From: Herbiconiux sp. L3-i23
GTDB taxonomy: Bacteria > Actinomycetota > Actinomycetes > Actinomycetales > Microbacteriaceae
Direction of reading: 5' to 3'
Assembly: GCF_023734115.1 (NCBI RefSeq)
Contig: NZ_AP025737.1
Location: 558,001-622,000, forward strand
Length of the DNA stretch: 64,000 nucleotides
Position 1 is the first letter of the stretch, and each line of letters opens with the position of its first letter. Under the pieces are notes generated by a model. That model was not told the DNA's origin, did no database searches, and saw only the letters and a list, made by a program, of their open reading frames with translations. Shown one piece after another: positions 38,390 to 47,706 of this stretch. A program made the translations under genes and the position numbers.

Positions 38390-39898
38390 ATGTCAACCTT
38401 CCCCGTCACCACCGCCACTGGCGCCGATGTGCGCGTCCGCTTCTGCCCGTCACCCACGGGCACGCCTCACGTCGGACTCGTCCGCACGGCGCTGTTCAAC
38501 TGGGCCTACGCCCGGCACACGGGCGGCACCTTCGTCTTCCGCGTCGAAGACACCGACGCGAGCCGCGACACCGAGGAGAGCTACGAGCAGATCCTCGAAG
38601 CTCTGCGGTGGCTGCACCTCGATTGGGATGAGGGCATCGACGTCGGCGGTCCGCACGCCCCGTACCGCCAGTCGCAGCGCTACGACATCTACGGCGAGAT
38701 CATCGAGCGTCTGAAGGCCGCCGGGCACCTGTACGAGAGCTTCGCGACCGCTGACGAGATCGAGGCGCGCAACATCGCCGCCGGGCGCGACCCGAAGCTC
38801 GGCTACGACAACTTCGAACGCGACCTCAGCGACGAGCAGCGCGACGCGTACCGCGCGGAGGGTCGTCAGCCGGCCCTGCGTCTGCGTGTGCCCGACACCG
38901 ATCTGTCGTTCGACGACCTGGTGCGCGGCGAGATCACGTTCGCCGCCGGATCGTTTCCCGACTTCGTGCTCGTGCGCCCGAACGGCCACCCGCTCTACAC
39001 GTTCACGAACCCCGTCGACGATGCCCTCATGGGCATCACGCACGTGCTCCGTGGCGAGGACCTGCTGTCGTCGACCCCGCGCCAGATCGCGCTGTACGGT
39101 GCGCTGATCGACATCGGCGTCACCTCATTCGTGCCCCGCTTCGGCCACCTGCCCTATGTCATGGGCGAGGGCAACAAGAAGCTGTCGAAGCGCGACCCCG
39201 AGTCGAACCTGTTCCACCACCGCGACCGCGGGTTCATTCCCGAGGGGCTCGTCAACTACTTGGCGCTGCTCGGCTGGTCGCTGACGCACGACCGCGACGT
39301 CTTCTCGCTCGACGAGATGGTCGCCGCGTTCGACGTGGTGACCGTGAACCCGAACCCGGCCCGCTTCGATCAGAAGAAGGCCGAGTCGATCAACGGCGAC
39401 CACATCCGCCTGCTCGGCGCCGACGACTTCGCCGGCCGTCTCGTGCCGTACCTCGTGAACGGGGGAGTGCTGGCCGGGGAGCCGACTCCCGAGCAGAGCG
39501 CCCTTCTCGCGAAGCTGGCCCCGCTGGTGCAGGAGCGCATGCAGCTGCTCGGTGAGGCGCCGGGGATGCTCCGCTCGTTCTTCGTGGGCGTCGACGACCT
39601 CGTCTACGACGACGATGCGATCTCCTCGCTGCCCGCCACCGCAGGTGAGGTGATCGCGGCGTCGGTGAACGCGCTCGAGCTGGTGCCCGAGAGCGAGTGG
39701 GCGGCGGAGGCGATCCAGTCCGCGCTGCAGACGCAGCTGATCGACGCGCTCGGTCTGAAGCCGCGCGTGGCGTACGGCCCGGTTCGCGTCGCCACCTCGG
39801 GCCGCCGCGTCTCCCCGCCGCTGTTCGAGTCCCTCGAGATCCTGGGCAAGCAGGAGGCCCTGGCCCGCCTGGACAAGCTCTCGAGGCGCCTGGCCTGA
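38390..39898 (+). CDS. gltX: Glutamyl-tRNA synthetase
   Basis: Class I aminoacyl-tRNA synthetase of 502 aa. The HIGH-type motif is in [14 protein letters not shown] and the KMSKS-type motif is [29 protein letters not shown] and [20 protein letters not shown] also match. ATG 38390 follows TAGAAT (38374-38379) by 10 nt, leaving a 5' UTR of about 4 nt. In actinobacteria this enzyme often also charges tRNA-Gln for amidation. A tRNA-Gln gene lies 475 nt downstream. Confidence 0.96.
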   Translation: MSTFPVTTATGADVRVRFCPSPTGTPHVGLVRTALFNWAYARHTGGTFVFRVEDTDASRDTEESYEQILEALRWLHLDWDEGIDVGGPHAPYRQSQRYDIYGEIIERLKAAGHLYESFATADEIEARNIAAGRDPKLGYDNFERDLSDEQRDAYRAEGRQPALRLRVPDTDLSFDDLVRGEITFAAGSFPDFVLVRPNGHPLYTFTNPVDDALMGITHVLRGEDLLSSTPRQIALYGALIDIGVTSFVPRFGHLPYVMGEGNKKLSKRDPESNLFHHRDRGFIPEGLVNYLALLGWSLTHDRDVFSLDEMVAAFDVVTVNPNPARFDQKKAESINGDHIRLLGADDFAGRLVPYLVNGGVLAGEPTPEQSALLAKLAPLVQERMQLLGEAPGMLRSFFVGVDDLVYDDDAISSLPATAGEVIAASVNALELVPESEWAAEAIQSALQTQLIDALGLKPRVAYGPVRVATSGRRVSPPLFESLEILGKQEALARLDKLSRRLA

Positions 39899-39919
39899 CC
39901 CTCCGCATCGGGTCCGTGC

Positions 39920-40320
39920 GACCGCGCTCTCGATACGCTCGTCCCTCGCTACTCGAGCCGTCTCGGTGCGCTTCGCTCACTCGACGACCGGGGTGTGACT
40001 CGTGCCCTTCGTATCGCTTCGCTCAACGGGCGGGCCTGACCCGGTCGTCGAGTAGCGACGAAGGAGCGTATCGAGACGGGTCGAGTAAGCGAAGCGTATC
40101 GAGACCACAGCGCGCCTGCTCTCGATACGGCGCTGGCGCGCCTACTCGACGACCGGATGCGAGTCGTGCCCCTTCGTATCGCTTCGCTCAACGGGCGGGC
40201 GTGATCCGGGTCGTCGAATAGCGACGAAGGAGCGTATCGAATCCCCCGCGCAAGCGTGCGCGGCGGGCCCAGGGTCGAGTAAGCGCAGCGCATCGAGACC
40301 ATCGCGCCGGTGGTTCGCGA
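39920..40320. repeat. Palindromic repeat cluster between gltX and tRNA-Gln
   Basis: The 474-nt gap after gltX holds at least two units of the dispersed repeat: CTTCGTATCGCTTCGCTCAA near 40007 and again near 40171. They alternate with GTCGAGTAGCGACGAAGGAG and TCGAGTAAGCGAAGCG arms. No credible gene is seen. TATGAT at 40337-40342 is a likely -10 for the tRNA. Confidence 0.82.
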
Positions 40321-40372
40321 CCCGCTTCCGATCCCGTATGATGGTCTGCGGCCTCCTTCCGAGGAGAAGCCT

Positions 40373-40444
40373 TGGGGTATGGTGTAATTGGCAACACGGC
40401 TGATTCTGGTTCAGTTGTTCTTGGTTCGAGTCCAGGTACCCCAG
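40373..40444 (+). tRNA. tRNA-Gln (anticodon CTG)
   Basis: Cloverleaf: acceptor TGGGGTA pairs with TACCCCA, the D-arm contains TGTAATTGGCAACAC, the anticodon loop is TTCTGGT (CTG), and the T-arm carries GGTTCGAGTCC. The discriminator base is G. CCA is not encoded. A rho-independent terminator follows. Confidence 0.95.
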
Positions 40445-40476
40445 CAGTATCCGAACATCGCGTTCACATGAAGAAG

Positions 40477-40496
40477 CCCCGGTTCTCCGGGGTTTT
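40477..40496 (+). terminator. Rho-independent terminator of tRNA-Gln
   Basis: CCCCGG-TTCT-CCGGGG followed directly by TTTT. It also lies 12 nt from the stop of the convergent histidine kinase gene. Confidence 0.85.
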
Positions 40497-40507
40497 CGTG
40501 TTTCTAG

Positions 40508-41617
40508 TCAGCCTCTGGGCGGGAACGTCACGCGCACGCGGAGGCCGCCGCCGTCTCGGGGCGCGATCTCGAGCGACGCGTCGTGTGCGCGGGCGATCGA
40601 GGCGACGATCGCGAGGCCGAGCCCCGAGCCGACGTGCTCATCGCCCCTACGACGGGCGCGGCCCGCTCCTCGGACGAACGGCTCGACGAAAGTGGCCGCC
40701 GTCGCGGCGTCGAGCGCGGGGCCCGTGTTCGCCACGGAGAGTGCGGCTACCCCGTCGCGTGCTCGGGCGACCGAAACCCACACCTCGCCACTGGCAGGGG
40801 TGTGCGCCACAGCGTTCTGAACGAGGTTCGTCACCAGTTGCCGGAGCAGCGTCTCGTCGCCCACGACCGCGGCCGCGTCGAGATCCGCGCTCACCCGGAT
40901 ATCCCGCTTCGATGCGTCGGCGGCGAACCCCTCGACGACTCGTCCGACCACCGCGGCGAGATCGACCACCTCGGTGAGGCGGTTGCGTGCGTCGGCTCGC
41001 GCCAGGTCGAGAAGGGCTTCGGTCAACACGATCGACCGCTCGTTCATCTCCGCGATCCGGCGGAGAAGAGCATCGACGTCCCGCCCGTCGGGGTCGGCCT
41101 GCGCCACTTCGAGCATCGTGCGGATGACGGCGTGCGGGGTCCTGAGCTCGTGCGATGCGTTCGCGGCGAATCGTCGCTGCTCCTCGACCGACGCTTGGAC
41201 GCGGGCCACCATGTCGTCGAAGGTGTCGGCCAGGTCGGTGAGCTCGTTGCCGGCGCCGGGCATCCGGATGCGGTGGTCGAGCGAGCCGTCGCGCACGAGG
41301 CGGGCGGCGTCGGTGACACGGGTCAACGGGGTGAGCATCCGCCCCGCGAGGATCCACCCGCCCACGAGTCCGATGACGGCGAGTGCCACTAGAGCCCACA
41401 CCGCGTACTTGACGAAGACCTCGGTGAGATCGGAGCGCGACGGGGAGAACCCGCCCGAGAGGTCGAGGTTGCTGTCGGGCACGAAGCGCAGCAGGAGGAA
41501 TCCGATGGCAAAAATCGCGACCCCCACGACACCGGTGAACGCGGCGTAACTCAAGGTGAGTTGGACGCGCAGAGACAACCCTTCTGGTCGGCCCGTTTGG
41601 GAAGCCGACTCAGCCAC
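40508..41617 (-). CDS. Sensor histidine kinase (HAMP, two transmembrane helices)
   Basis: A 369-aa membrane kinase: helices at ~24-44 and ~68-91 with a short extracytoplasmic loop (SNLDLSGGFSPSRSDLTEVF), HAMP domain, then HisKA with phospho-acceptor His156 in FAANASHELRTP. The ATPase domain has NLVQNAVAHT and GSGLGLAIVASIAR. GTG 41617 overlaps the regulator stop by 8 bases, marking an RR-HK operon. The short sensor loop and the divergent VanY-like gene recall VanS-type cell-envelope sensors; the signal is unknown. Confidence 0.9.
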   Translation of the reverse strand: MAESASQTGRPEGLSLRVQLTLSYAAFTGVVGVAIFAIGFLLLRFVPDSNLDLSGGFSPSRSDLTEVFVKYAVWALVALAVIGLVGGWILAGRMLTPLTRVTDAARLVRDGSLDHRIRMPGAGNELTDLADTFDDMVARVQASVEEQRRFAANASHELRTPHAVIRTMLEVAQADPDGRDVDALLRRIAEMNERSIVLTEALLDLARADARNRLTEVVDLAAVVGRVVEGFAADASKRDIRVSADLDAAAVVGDETLLRQLVTNLVQNAVAHTPASGEVWVSVARARDGVAALSVANTGPALDAATAATFVEPFVRGAGRARRRGDEHVGSGLGLAIVASIARAHDASLEIAPRDGGGLRVRVTFPPRG

Positions 41618-42281
41618 CGGGGCCCTCGACGACTCGGTATCCGACCCCCGGAACGGTGTCGATGAGCCACGGTTCGCCGAGCCGCTTGCGCAGTGCCGAG
41701 ATCGTGATGCGCACCGCGTTGGTGAAGGGGTCGGCGTTCTCATCCCATGCCCGCTCGAGCAGCTGCTCGGCGCTGACCACCCCGCCCCGCGCGGCCAGGA
41801 GCACCTGCAGCACCGCGAACTGCTTGCGGGTCAATGCGACGTATCTGTCGCGGCGGTACACCTCTCGGCGGAAGGGGTCGAGCCGCAGGTCGCCGAACAC
41901 GATGACCGGCGGGTTGCCGGCAGACGGACGCCGCTCGAGTGCGCGCAACCGCAGCACCAGCTCGCGGAGCGCGAACGGCTTGGTGAGGTAGTCGTCGGCG
42001 CCGCTCTCGAAGCCGGTCTCCTTGTCGTCGAGGCGTGCTGCGGCGGTCAGCATCAGGATGCGGGGACTCTCGGGCGAGGAGGAGAGGTGCCGTGCGATCT
42101 CGTCGCCGTTCGGGCCGGGGATGTCGCGATCGAGCACGACGACGTCGTAGTCGTTGACCGCGAGCAACTCGAGGGCGGTGTCACCGTCGCCGGCGATGTC
42201 GGCGGCGATCGACTCGAGTCGCAGGCCGTCGCGGATCGCCTCCGCGAGGAACAGCTCGTCCTCCACGATCAGCGCACGCAT
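41610..42281 (-). CDS. OmpR/PhoB-type response regulator
   Basis: A 223-aa regulator. The receiver domain is MRALIVEDELFLAEAIRDGL with phospho-acceptor Asp51 (VVVLDRDIPGPNG) and Lys in YLTKPFALREL. A winged-helix DNA-binding domain follows (LTRKQFAVLQVLLAARGGVV; TVPGVGYRVVE). Start ATG 42281. It is encoded upstream of and overlapping its kinase, and divergent from the VanY-like gene 87 nt away, its most likely target. Confidence 0.93.
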   Translation of the reverse strand: MRALIVEDELFLAEAIRDGLRLESIAADIAGDGDTALELLAVNDYDVVVLDRDIPGPNGDEIARHLSSSPESPRILMLTAAARLDDKETGFESGADDYLTKPFALRELVLRLRALERRPSAGNPPVIVFGDLRLDPFRREVYRRDRYVALTRKQFAVLQVLLAARGGVVSAEQLLERAWDENADPFTNAVRITISALRKRLGEPWLIDTVPGVGYRVVEGPGG

Positions 42282-42368
42282 CCCGTCACCGTAACGCTCG
42301 CGGCGTATCGCCGACGTATGCAGCCGCGGATACGCCCGGGCAACAGCGCTCGCGGTGCGATCGTCGAC

Positions 42369-43001
42369 ATGACCAGAACTCTGCAGCACCCGCCTCAGCC
42401 CTCCCGCGCGGTTCGACGCAACCGTCGCAGAACCGTTACCGCCGTCGTGGCGGTCGGGCTGCTCACCGTCCTGTTGGCGCTCACCATGCCGCGATTGGCT
42501 ACGCAGGGAACCGATCTCGGCGATCTGCCGATCATCGGATCGGGGTGGTCCGGTCCCGGGGATGCGGATGGGGTGATCCTCGACGACGAGATCGTCGGCG
42601 TCGACGACGACATCCCCGCGATCACCGGCCTGCAGCCGGCGCTGCGCGACGCGCTCCGGGAGGCGACGGCGGCGGCCGCGCTCGAGGACGTGAGCCTCGA
42701 CGTCTCGAGCGGCTGGCGTAGCACGCAGCTGCAGGAGCAGCTCTTCGCCGACGCCGTCGACACGTACGGCAGCGAGGAGATCGCCCGCCAGTACGTGGCG
42801 CCCGCCGACCGCTCGAGTCACGTCACCGGCGACGCCTTCGACCTGGGCGGGCTGGAGGCGCAGCTGTGGCTCGGTCAGCACGGCAGCCAGTGGGGCCTGT
42901 GCCAGACCTACGCGAACGAGCGGTGGCACTTCGAGCTCGCGACGACTCCCGGCGGCGAGTGCCCGCCGATGCTGCTCGACGCGTCGTCCGACTGGTCGTG
43001 A
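42369..43001 (+). CDS. VanY-like D-alanyl-D-alanine carboxypeptidase (M15B)
   Basis: A 210-aa membrane-tethered peptidase. A basic N-terminus and one helix (~22-40, TVTAVVAVGLLTVLLALTM) precede an extracytoplasmic zinc peptidase domain. That domain has the SxHxxGxAxD motif in SSHVTGDAFDLGG and WHFE in ANERWHFELAT. It trims the terminal D-Ala from peptidoglycan stem peptides. ATG 42369 is the start; ATG 42318 would add residues with no visible role. It diverges from a two-component system, as van-type clusters do, but no vanHAX genes are present. Confidence 0.87.
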   Translation: MTRTLQHPPQPSRAVRRNRRRTVTAVVAVGLLTVLLALTMPRLATQGTDLGDLPIIGSGWSGPGDADGVILDDEIVGVDDDIPAITGLQPALRDALREATAAAALEDVSLDVSSGWRSTQLQEQLFADAVDTYGSEEIARQYVAPADRSSHVTGDAFDLGGLEAQLWLGQHGSQWGLCQTYANERWHFELATTPGGECPPMLLDASSDWS

Positions 43002-43082
43002 TCGGCCGCCGCCCGAGGCGGGTCGGCCCGCGGTGCCATCGAGCAGTCGAGCAGTCGTTGAGTCGCGCAGCCGCTCAGTCGC

Positions 43083-43727
43083 TCAGCCGAGCAGATCGGC
43101 ACGTGCGCGCTCGAAGCCCTCGACCTCGAGCTGCCAGGTGGGGCGCACGAACTCGGATTCGTCGAGCCGCAGCCGCTGCTCCACGAACGTCTGCCCCTGG
43201 GAGTCGACGTGGTGCGAGACGCCGTTCGGCCGATAGCCGAGCCGCCTCGATACTCCGAGTGACGCGTCGTTCCACGACGCAGCACCCGACTCCGCGAAGC
43301 GGGCGCCGAGAGCGTCGAACGCGAATAGCAGCACCGCTGCGCGCATCTCCGTGCCGATGCCCCTTCCATGGAAGGGCTGGCCGAGCCATGAGCCCGTGGA
43401 GACGGTTCTGAGCGCCGAGAACTCGGAGACCTTCAGATCCTGGACACCCACGATGTGCCCGTCGAGCTCCACGGCGAAGGCGATCGTCCAGTTGTTCGGC
43501 TTGACCTGCGAACGGAGGTACCACTGCCAGACGACGACATTCCGGCGCAGTTCGTCCCCGCTCGCGCGTGTCCACGGGTACGAGAAAGGCATCGTCGCCG
43601 GATCGTGTACGCCGCCCTCCACCACCGCGAGGAGCTCGGGGAGATCGTCGTCGCGCACCGGCCGCAGGACCAACCGTGGGGTGCGCAGACGCAGGGCGAA
43701 GAGCGGCCAGACCTCGTCGACGGACAT
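43083..43727 (-). CDS. GNAT N-acetyltransferase (RimJ/RimL-like)
   Basis: A 214-aa acetyl-CoA-dependent transferase: LRTPRLVLRPVRDDDLPELL, a central strand VELDGHIVGVQDLKV, and the CoA-binding loop GQPFHGRGIGTEMRAAVL. It continues GAASWNDASLGVSRRLGYRP. ATG 43727 has TACCTT 7 nt upstream on its strand (leaderless). The acceptor is unknown; family members modify ribosomal proteins or small amines. Confidence 0.87.
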   Translation of the reverse strand: MSVDEVWPLFALRLRTPRLVLRPVRDDDLPELLAVVEGGVHDPATMPFSYPWTRASGDELRRNVVVWQWYLRSQVKPNNWTIAFAVELDGHIVGVQDLKVSEFSALRTVSTGSWLGQPFHGRGIGTEMRAAVLLFAFDALGARFAESGAASWNDASLGVSRRLGYRPNGVSHHVDSQGQTFVEQRLRLDESEFVRPTWQLEVEGFERARADLLG

Positions 43728-43799
43728 GCAACAGAAGGTAAAGGTCCGACCCGCAAAGGGCCAGCGCTCGATGTCGGAGGGTGGTGGCAGAGTGCAGAT

Positions 43800-45236
43800 A
43801 TGACGGCACGCACGACGACACGGCTCGCGGAGGAGGCGGCGCTGCTGTCCTCGCGCGCCGATGTCCTGTCGGTCGGTGCCGTCCAGTCAGCCGGTGCCGC
43901 CGAGGTTTCGCTGGTCGAGTCGCTGATGGCGTCATCCGACGTCGACCTGCTCGCGCTGCACCAGCACGCGGCCGAGGTGCTCCGCCTCGCCGAGGCCGTC
44001 ATCGTCGCCGCATCGGGCGAGGTCGCGCGCCGCAGCGAGTCCGGGCTTCCCGACGCGCTCGCGCGCCGGCTCGGCGAGAAGAACGCGACCGAACTGCTCG
44101 CCAAGCGCAGCAGGCTGGCTCCCGTCGACGTGGCTACCCACTGCAGGGTGGGTCTCGCGGTGACTCCGCGAGAAGGACTCACCGGTGAGGTGCTCCCGCC
44201 GTTCTTCCCTGTGCTGGCATCCGCCCTGGCGGACGGAGCGCTCACGGCGCGTGCCGGACGGGACATCGTCGTCGCCCTCGAGAAGATCGAGCCGAACGCG
44301 ACCGCCGAAGGACTCGCGTGGGCTGAGCGCTACCTGGTCGAGGGGGCCGCGAAGCACTGGGAGGCCGTGACGCTGCGCGACGTGTGCCGGGTTCTCCCCG
44401 AGCAATTCGACCCCGACGGTGTCGAGCATCGCGAGAAGGTCATCCGCGCCCAGCGCGGCGTGACCGGCATCGCACTCGAGTCCGGCGGATTCCGCTACAT
44501 CGTCGACACCGATGCTGAGGGCTCTGCCTACTGGGAGGCCGCCATCGACGCCCGAATCGCTCCGCGTCGCCAGGTGCGTTTCCATGATGTCGACGAGTCG
44601 GCCACCCCCGTCGACGGTGACTCCGATGCGCTCGGCATCGAGGACGCCCCCGAGTGGGACTCGCGCACCTGGAAGCAGAAGCGGCACGACGCCCTCATCG
44701 ACCTCCTTCGTGACAGCCTCAAGCACGACGACGGCAGCTTCGGCGGAGTCGACACCACCGTCGTGCTGCACGTGACCGACCAGACCGTCGCGTCGGGCAT
44801 CGGCACCGCCTACTTCGAGGGCGTCGACGGCGTCGTCTCCGCGGCCACAGCCCGGCGCGCGATGCAGTGCGCCAACATCATCGCGGTCGTTCTCGACGGA
44901 GTGGAACAGCCCCTCCGACTCGGATCCACAGAACGGTTCTTCACCCCCGGCCAGCGCCGCGCCATGGCCGCGCGAGACGGTGGATGCGTCTGGCCCGGCT
45001 GCACCGCCCCACCTCGATGGTGCGACGCGGCCCACATCGAGCCGTGGTCGGCCACCAAGTGCACCGACATCGAGAACGGCGTACTCCTCTGCCATTTTCA
45101 CCACCGACGATTCGATGAAGACGGCTGGCAACTCGAAAGACGAGACAACGTCCCCTGGTTCATCCCGCCCTCCCACATCGACTCATCGAGGACTCCGCGC
45201 AGAGGTGGAAGAGTCCGCGTTCCTGCGGCGCCGTAG
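43800..45236 (+). CDS. DUF222 / HNH endonuclease-domain protein (13E12-type)
   Basis: A 478-aa protein with a long N-terminal helical DUF222 region and a C-terminal HNH nuclease domain: CVWPGCTAPPRWCDAAHIEP, then ENGVLLCHFHHRRFDEDGW (paired Cys and the His-Asn-His core). This family is present in many copies in actinobacteria, often near mobile or recombinogenic DNA; its biological role is not established. ATG 43800 is preceded by CAGAGT at 6 nt. Confidence 0.9.
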   Translation: MTARTTTRLAEEAALLSSRADVLSVGAVQSAGAAEVSLVESLMASSDVDLLALHQHAAEVLRLAEAVIVAASGEVARRSESGLPDALARRLGEKNATELLAKRSRLAPVDVATHCRVGLAVTPREGLTGEVLPPFFPVLASALADGALTARAGRDIVVALEKIEPNATAEGLAWAERYLVEGAAKHWEAVTLRDVCRVLPEQFDPDGVEHREKVIRAQRGVTGIALESGGFRYIVDTDAEGSAYWEAAIDARIAPRRQVRFHDVDESATPVDGDSDALGIEDAPEWDSRTWKQKRHDALIDLLRDSLKHDDGSFGGVDTTVVLHVTDQTVASGIGTAYFEGVDGVVSAATARRAMQCANIIAVVLDGVEQPLRLGSTERFFTPGQRRAMAARDGGCVWPGCTAPPRWCDAAHIEPWSATKCTDIENGVLLCHFHHRRFDEDGWQLERRDNVPWFIPPSHIDSSRTPRRGGRVRVPAAP

Positions 45237-45385
45237 GCGACGCGCCGGCGTCGCCGGCCGGAGTGCGCGGATAAGGATGCTGATCCGTCGCTCGCCTCGC
45301 GCTCACGATCCGCTCATGTGCCCGACATAGGTTCGATATGTCACATCGAGCCGGTATCGTCCGGCTCCGCACGGAAGGGGCACCC

Positions 45386-46426
45386 ATGAAAGCACTGCAG
45401 TACGTCGAAATCGGACAGCCGCCGAAGGTCGTCGACATCCCGAAGCCCGAGGTCGGCCCCGGGCAGGTGCTGCTCAAGGTGACCGCCGCGGGCGTCTGCC
45501 ACTCCGACGAATTCGTCATGAGCCTGCCCGAAGACCAGTACACCTACGGTCTGCCGCTGACCCTCGGCCACGAGGGCGCGGGCATCGTCGAGGAGCTCGG
45601 CGAAGGCGTCGAGCACCTGAACGTCGGCGACGCCGTCGCCGTGTACGGGCCGTGGGGCTGCGGACGCTGCCACATGTGCGCCCGAGGCAAGGAGAACTAC
45701 TGCGTCAACGCCGAGGCTGAGGGCATCAAGCCGCCCGGGCTCGGCAGCCCCGGCTCGATGGCCGAGTACATGCTCATCGACGACCCGCGCCACCTCGTTC
45801 CGCTCGGCGACCTCGACCCGGTGAAGAACGTCTCGCTCACCGACGCCGGCCTCACGCCCTACCACGCCATCAAGAACTCGCTGCCTAAGCTCGGCGCGGG
45901 CAGCACCGCCGTCGTCATCGGCACCGGCGGCCTCGGCCACGTCGGCATCCAGATCCTCAAGGCGTTGTCGGGTGCGGTGGTCGTCGCGCTCGACGTCAAC
46001 GACGAGAAGCTCGAGCTCGCGAAGCATGTCGGCGCCGACCACGCCCTCCTCAGCAACGCCGACGCGGTGGACGAGATCAAGAAGCTCACCGGCGGGCTCG
46101 GCGCCGACGCCGTGTTCGACTTCGTCGGAGTGCAGCCCACCGTCGACCTCGCCGTCGCCGCCGCTGCGACCGAGGGCGACGTGACCATCGTCGGAATCGG
46201 CGGCGGCATCGCCAAGGTCGGCTTCGGAGCGATCGGCTACGACGTCGCTGTCCGCTCGCCCTACTGGGGCAGCCGCGCAGAACTGATCGAGGTCCTCGAC
46301 ATGGCCCGCCGCGGCCAGGTCGAGGTCGAGATCCAGAAGTACTCCCTCGACGACGGGCCCAAAGCCTATGAGGCGCTGCACGCGGGCACGATCCGCGGAC
46401 GCGCCGTCATCGTTCCGGGAAGCTGA
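45386..46426 (+). CDS. Zinc-dependent NAD(P) alcohol dehydrogenase (medium-chain)
   Basis: A 346-aa MDR dehydrogenase. The catalytic zinc site is in AGVCHSDEFVM and GHEGAGIVEELGEGV. The structural zinc loop is CGRCHMCARGKENYC with four cysteines. The Rossmann motif is VVIGTGGLGHVGIQILKA. Start ATG 45386 follows GGAAGGGG. It oxidises a primary or secondary alcohol; the substrate is unknown. A hairpin with a T-run follows. Confidence 0.9.
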   Translation: MKALQYVEIGQPPKVVDIPKPEVGPGQVLLKVTAAGVCHSDEFVMSLPEDQYTYGLPLTLGHEGAGIVEELGEGVEHLNVGDAVAVYGPWGCGRCHMCARGKENYCVNAEAEGIKPPGLGSPGSMAEYMLIDDPRHLVPLGDLDPVKNVSLTDAGLTPYHAIKNSLPKLGAGSTAVVIGTGGLGHVGIQILKALSGAVVVALDVNDEKLELAKHVGADHALLSNADAVDEIKKLTGGLGADAVFDFVGVQPTVDLAVAAAATEGDVTIVGIGGGIAKVGFGAIGYDVAVRSPYWGSRAELIEVLDMARRGQVEVEIQKYSLDDGPKAYEALHAGTIRGRAVIVPGS

Positions 46427-46444
46427 GCAGACTCGCACTGCGTG

Positions 46445-46485
46445 AGGAGCCGGCCCGATCGATCGGGTCGGCTCCTACACTTTTC
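46445..46485 (+). terminator. Rho-independent terminator after the alcohol dehydrogenase
   Basis: AGGAGCCGGCCCGATC pairs with GATCGGGTCGGCTCCT with one mismatch and essentially no loop beyond the central bases; ACACTTTTC follows. It separates adh from luxS. Confidence 0.75.
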
Positions 46486-46528
46486 AGCGGCGGCCATGCG
46501 CGTCGCCGGCCCACGATCGGAGAAACCC

Positions 46529-46996
46529 ATGGAAGCCCCTCGCATGAACGTCGAGTCGTTCAACCTCGACCACCGCACCGTGCAGGCGCCGTACGTGCGG
46601 GTCGCCGACCAGAAGACGCTGCCCGCGGGCGACGTGATCACCAAGTACGACGTGCGCTTCACCCAACCCAACAAGGGGCACCTCGAGATGCCCGCCGTGC
46701 ACTCGCTCGAGCACCTGTTCGCCGAGCACTCCCGCAACCACTCGACGGCCGTGCTCGACTTCTCGCCCATGGGCTGCCAGACCGGCTTCTACCTGATGCT
46801 CCAGGGCGACCCCGCCTACGACGACGTGCTCGAACTCATCGAGGCGACCCTCGGCGACATCCTCGACGCAAACGAGGTGCCCGCCGCCAACGAGGTGCAG
46901 TGCGGATGGGGAGCGAACCACTCGCTGAGCGGCGCCCAGGATGCGGCGCGCGCGTTCCTCGCCGAGCGCACCTCCTGGAACGTGGTCACCGCGTGA
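46529..46996 (+). CDS. luxS: S-ribosylhomocysteine lyase LuxS
   Basis: LuxS cleaves S-ribosylhomocysteine to homocysteine and DPD, the precursor of AI-2, within the activated methyl cycle. The protein is 155 aa. The metal site is His58, Glu61, His62 in [10 protein letters not shown] with Cys125 in [10 protein letters not shown]; catalytic Cys83 is in [13 protein letters not shown] 46529 follows GGAGA; ATG 46544 is an alternative. Its stop overlaps the nucleosidase gene (GTGA), which makes its substrate. Confidence 0.95.
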   Translation: MEAPRMNVESFNLDHRTVQAPYVRVADQKTLPAGDVITKYDVRFTQPNKGHLEMPAVHSLEHLFAEHSRNHSTAVLDFSPMGCQTGFYLMLQGDPAYDDVLELIEATLGDILDANEVPAANEVQCGWGANHSLSGAQDAARAFLAERTSWNVVTA

Positions 46997-47706
46997 GCGG
47001 AGTCGACGCCATCGTCGTCGTCGCGATGCCCGAGGAGGCGGCGCCGTTCCTCGAGCTGGCGACCCGTGTCGGCGACGCCGAGCAGATCGGGGGCGCGATC
47101 CACCGCCGCATCGAACTCGCCGGTCGCGAGGTGCTGCTCGTGCAGGGCGGCATCGGACTCGTCAACGCGGCAGGCGCCGCGACGTCGGCCATCCTCTCCG
47201 TCGGCGGCGCGCCGCTCCTCGTCAGCGCCGGAAGCGCCGGCGGGCTCGGCGACTCCGCCGTCGGTGACATCGTCATCGGCACCGACCACAATCATGCCGA
47301 CGCCGACGCCCGCGTCTTCGGGTACGCGCTCGGCCAGGTGCCGCAGATGCCGGCGTCGTATCCGGCCGACGACGCGGCGGCCGCGGCCCTCGCCGCGCTC
47401 GACATACCGTGGAACGACGGCGCCCTCACCATCCGATCGGGCCTCGTGCTCTCCGGCGACTCCTTCGTCACCGAAGACAAGGCGGGCAGGCTCAGCGCCG
47501 ACTTCCCGGGCGTGCTCGCCGCGGACATGGAGTCGGTCGCCATCGCCCAGACCGCACACGTGCACGGCGTGCCGTTCGTGTCGGTGCGCGGCATCTCCGA
47601 CCTGTGCGGCCCGCACGAGTTCGAGGCGCACGTCGACGACGCGGCCGCCCGGTCGGCGGCCGTCGTCACCGCACTCATCGACTGGCGTGGAGGCGCAGCG
47701 CTCTAG
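46993..47706 (+). CDS. mtnN: 5'-methylthioadenosine/S-adenosylhomocysteine nucleosidase
   Basis: A 237-aa nucleosidase removing adenine from S-adenosylhomocysteine and methylthioadenosine. Motifs: [51 protein letters not shown] and [10 protein letters not shown] (general-acid Asp). GTG 46993 overlaps the luxS stop, so the two SAH-recycling steps are made from one transcript. The stop overlaps by three bases the convergent stop of the MBL gene. Confidence 0.92.
   Translation: MSGVDAIVVVAMPEEAAPFLELATRVGDAEQIGGAIHRRIELAGREVLLVQGGIGLVNAAGAATSAILSVGGAPLLVSAGSAGGLGDSAVGDIVIGTDHNHADADARVFGYALGQVPQMPASYPADDAAAAALAALDIPWNDGALTIRSGLVLSGDSFVTEDKAGRLSADFPGVLAADMESVAIAQTAHVHGVPFVSVRGISDLCGPHEFEAHVDDAAARSAAVVTALIDWRGGAAL

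Noticed and set aside
43075-43935. Alternative minus-strand frame over the GNAT gene
   Set aside because: Arg/Ala/Pro-rich shadow; the GNAT frame has the CoA-binding motif and a proper promoter-start arrangement.
46445-46485. SAM or SAH riboswitch upstream of luxS
   Set aside because: Only a simple stem followed by a T-run is present, with none of the conserved internal loops of those aptamers; it reads as the terminator of the alcohol dehydrogenase gene.
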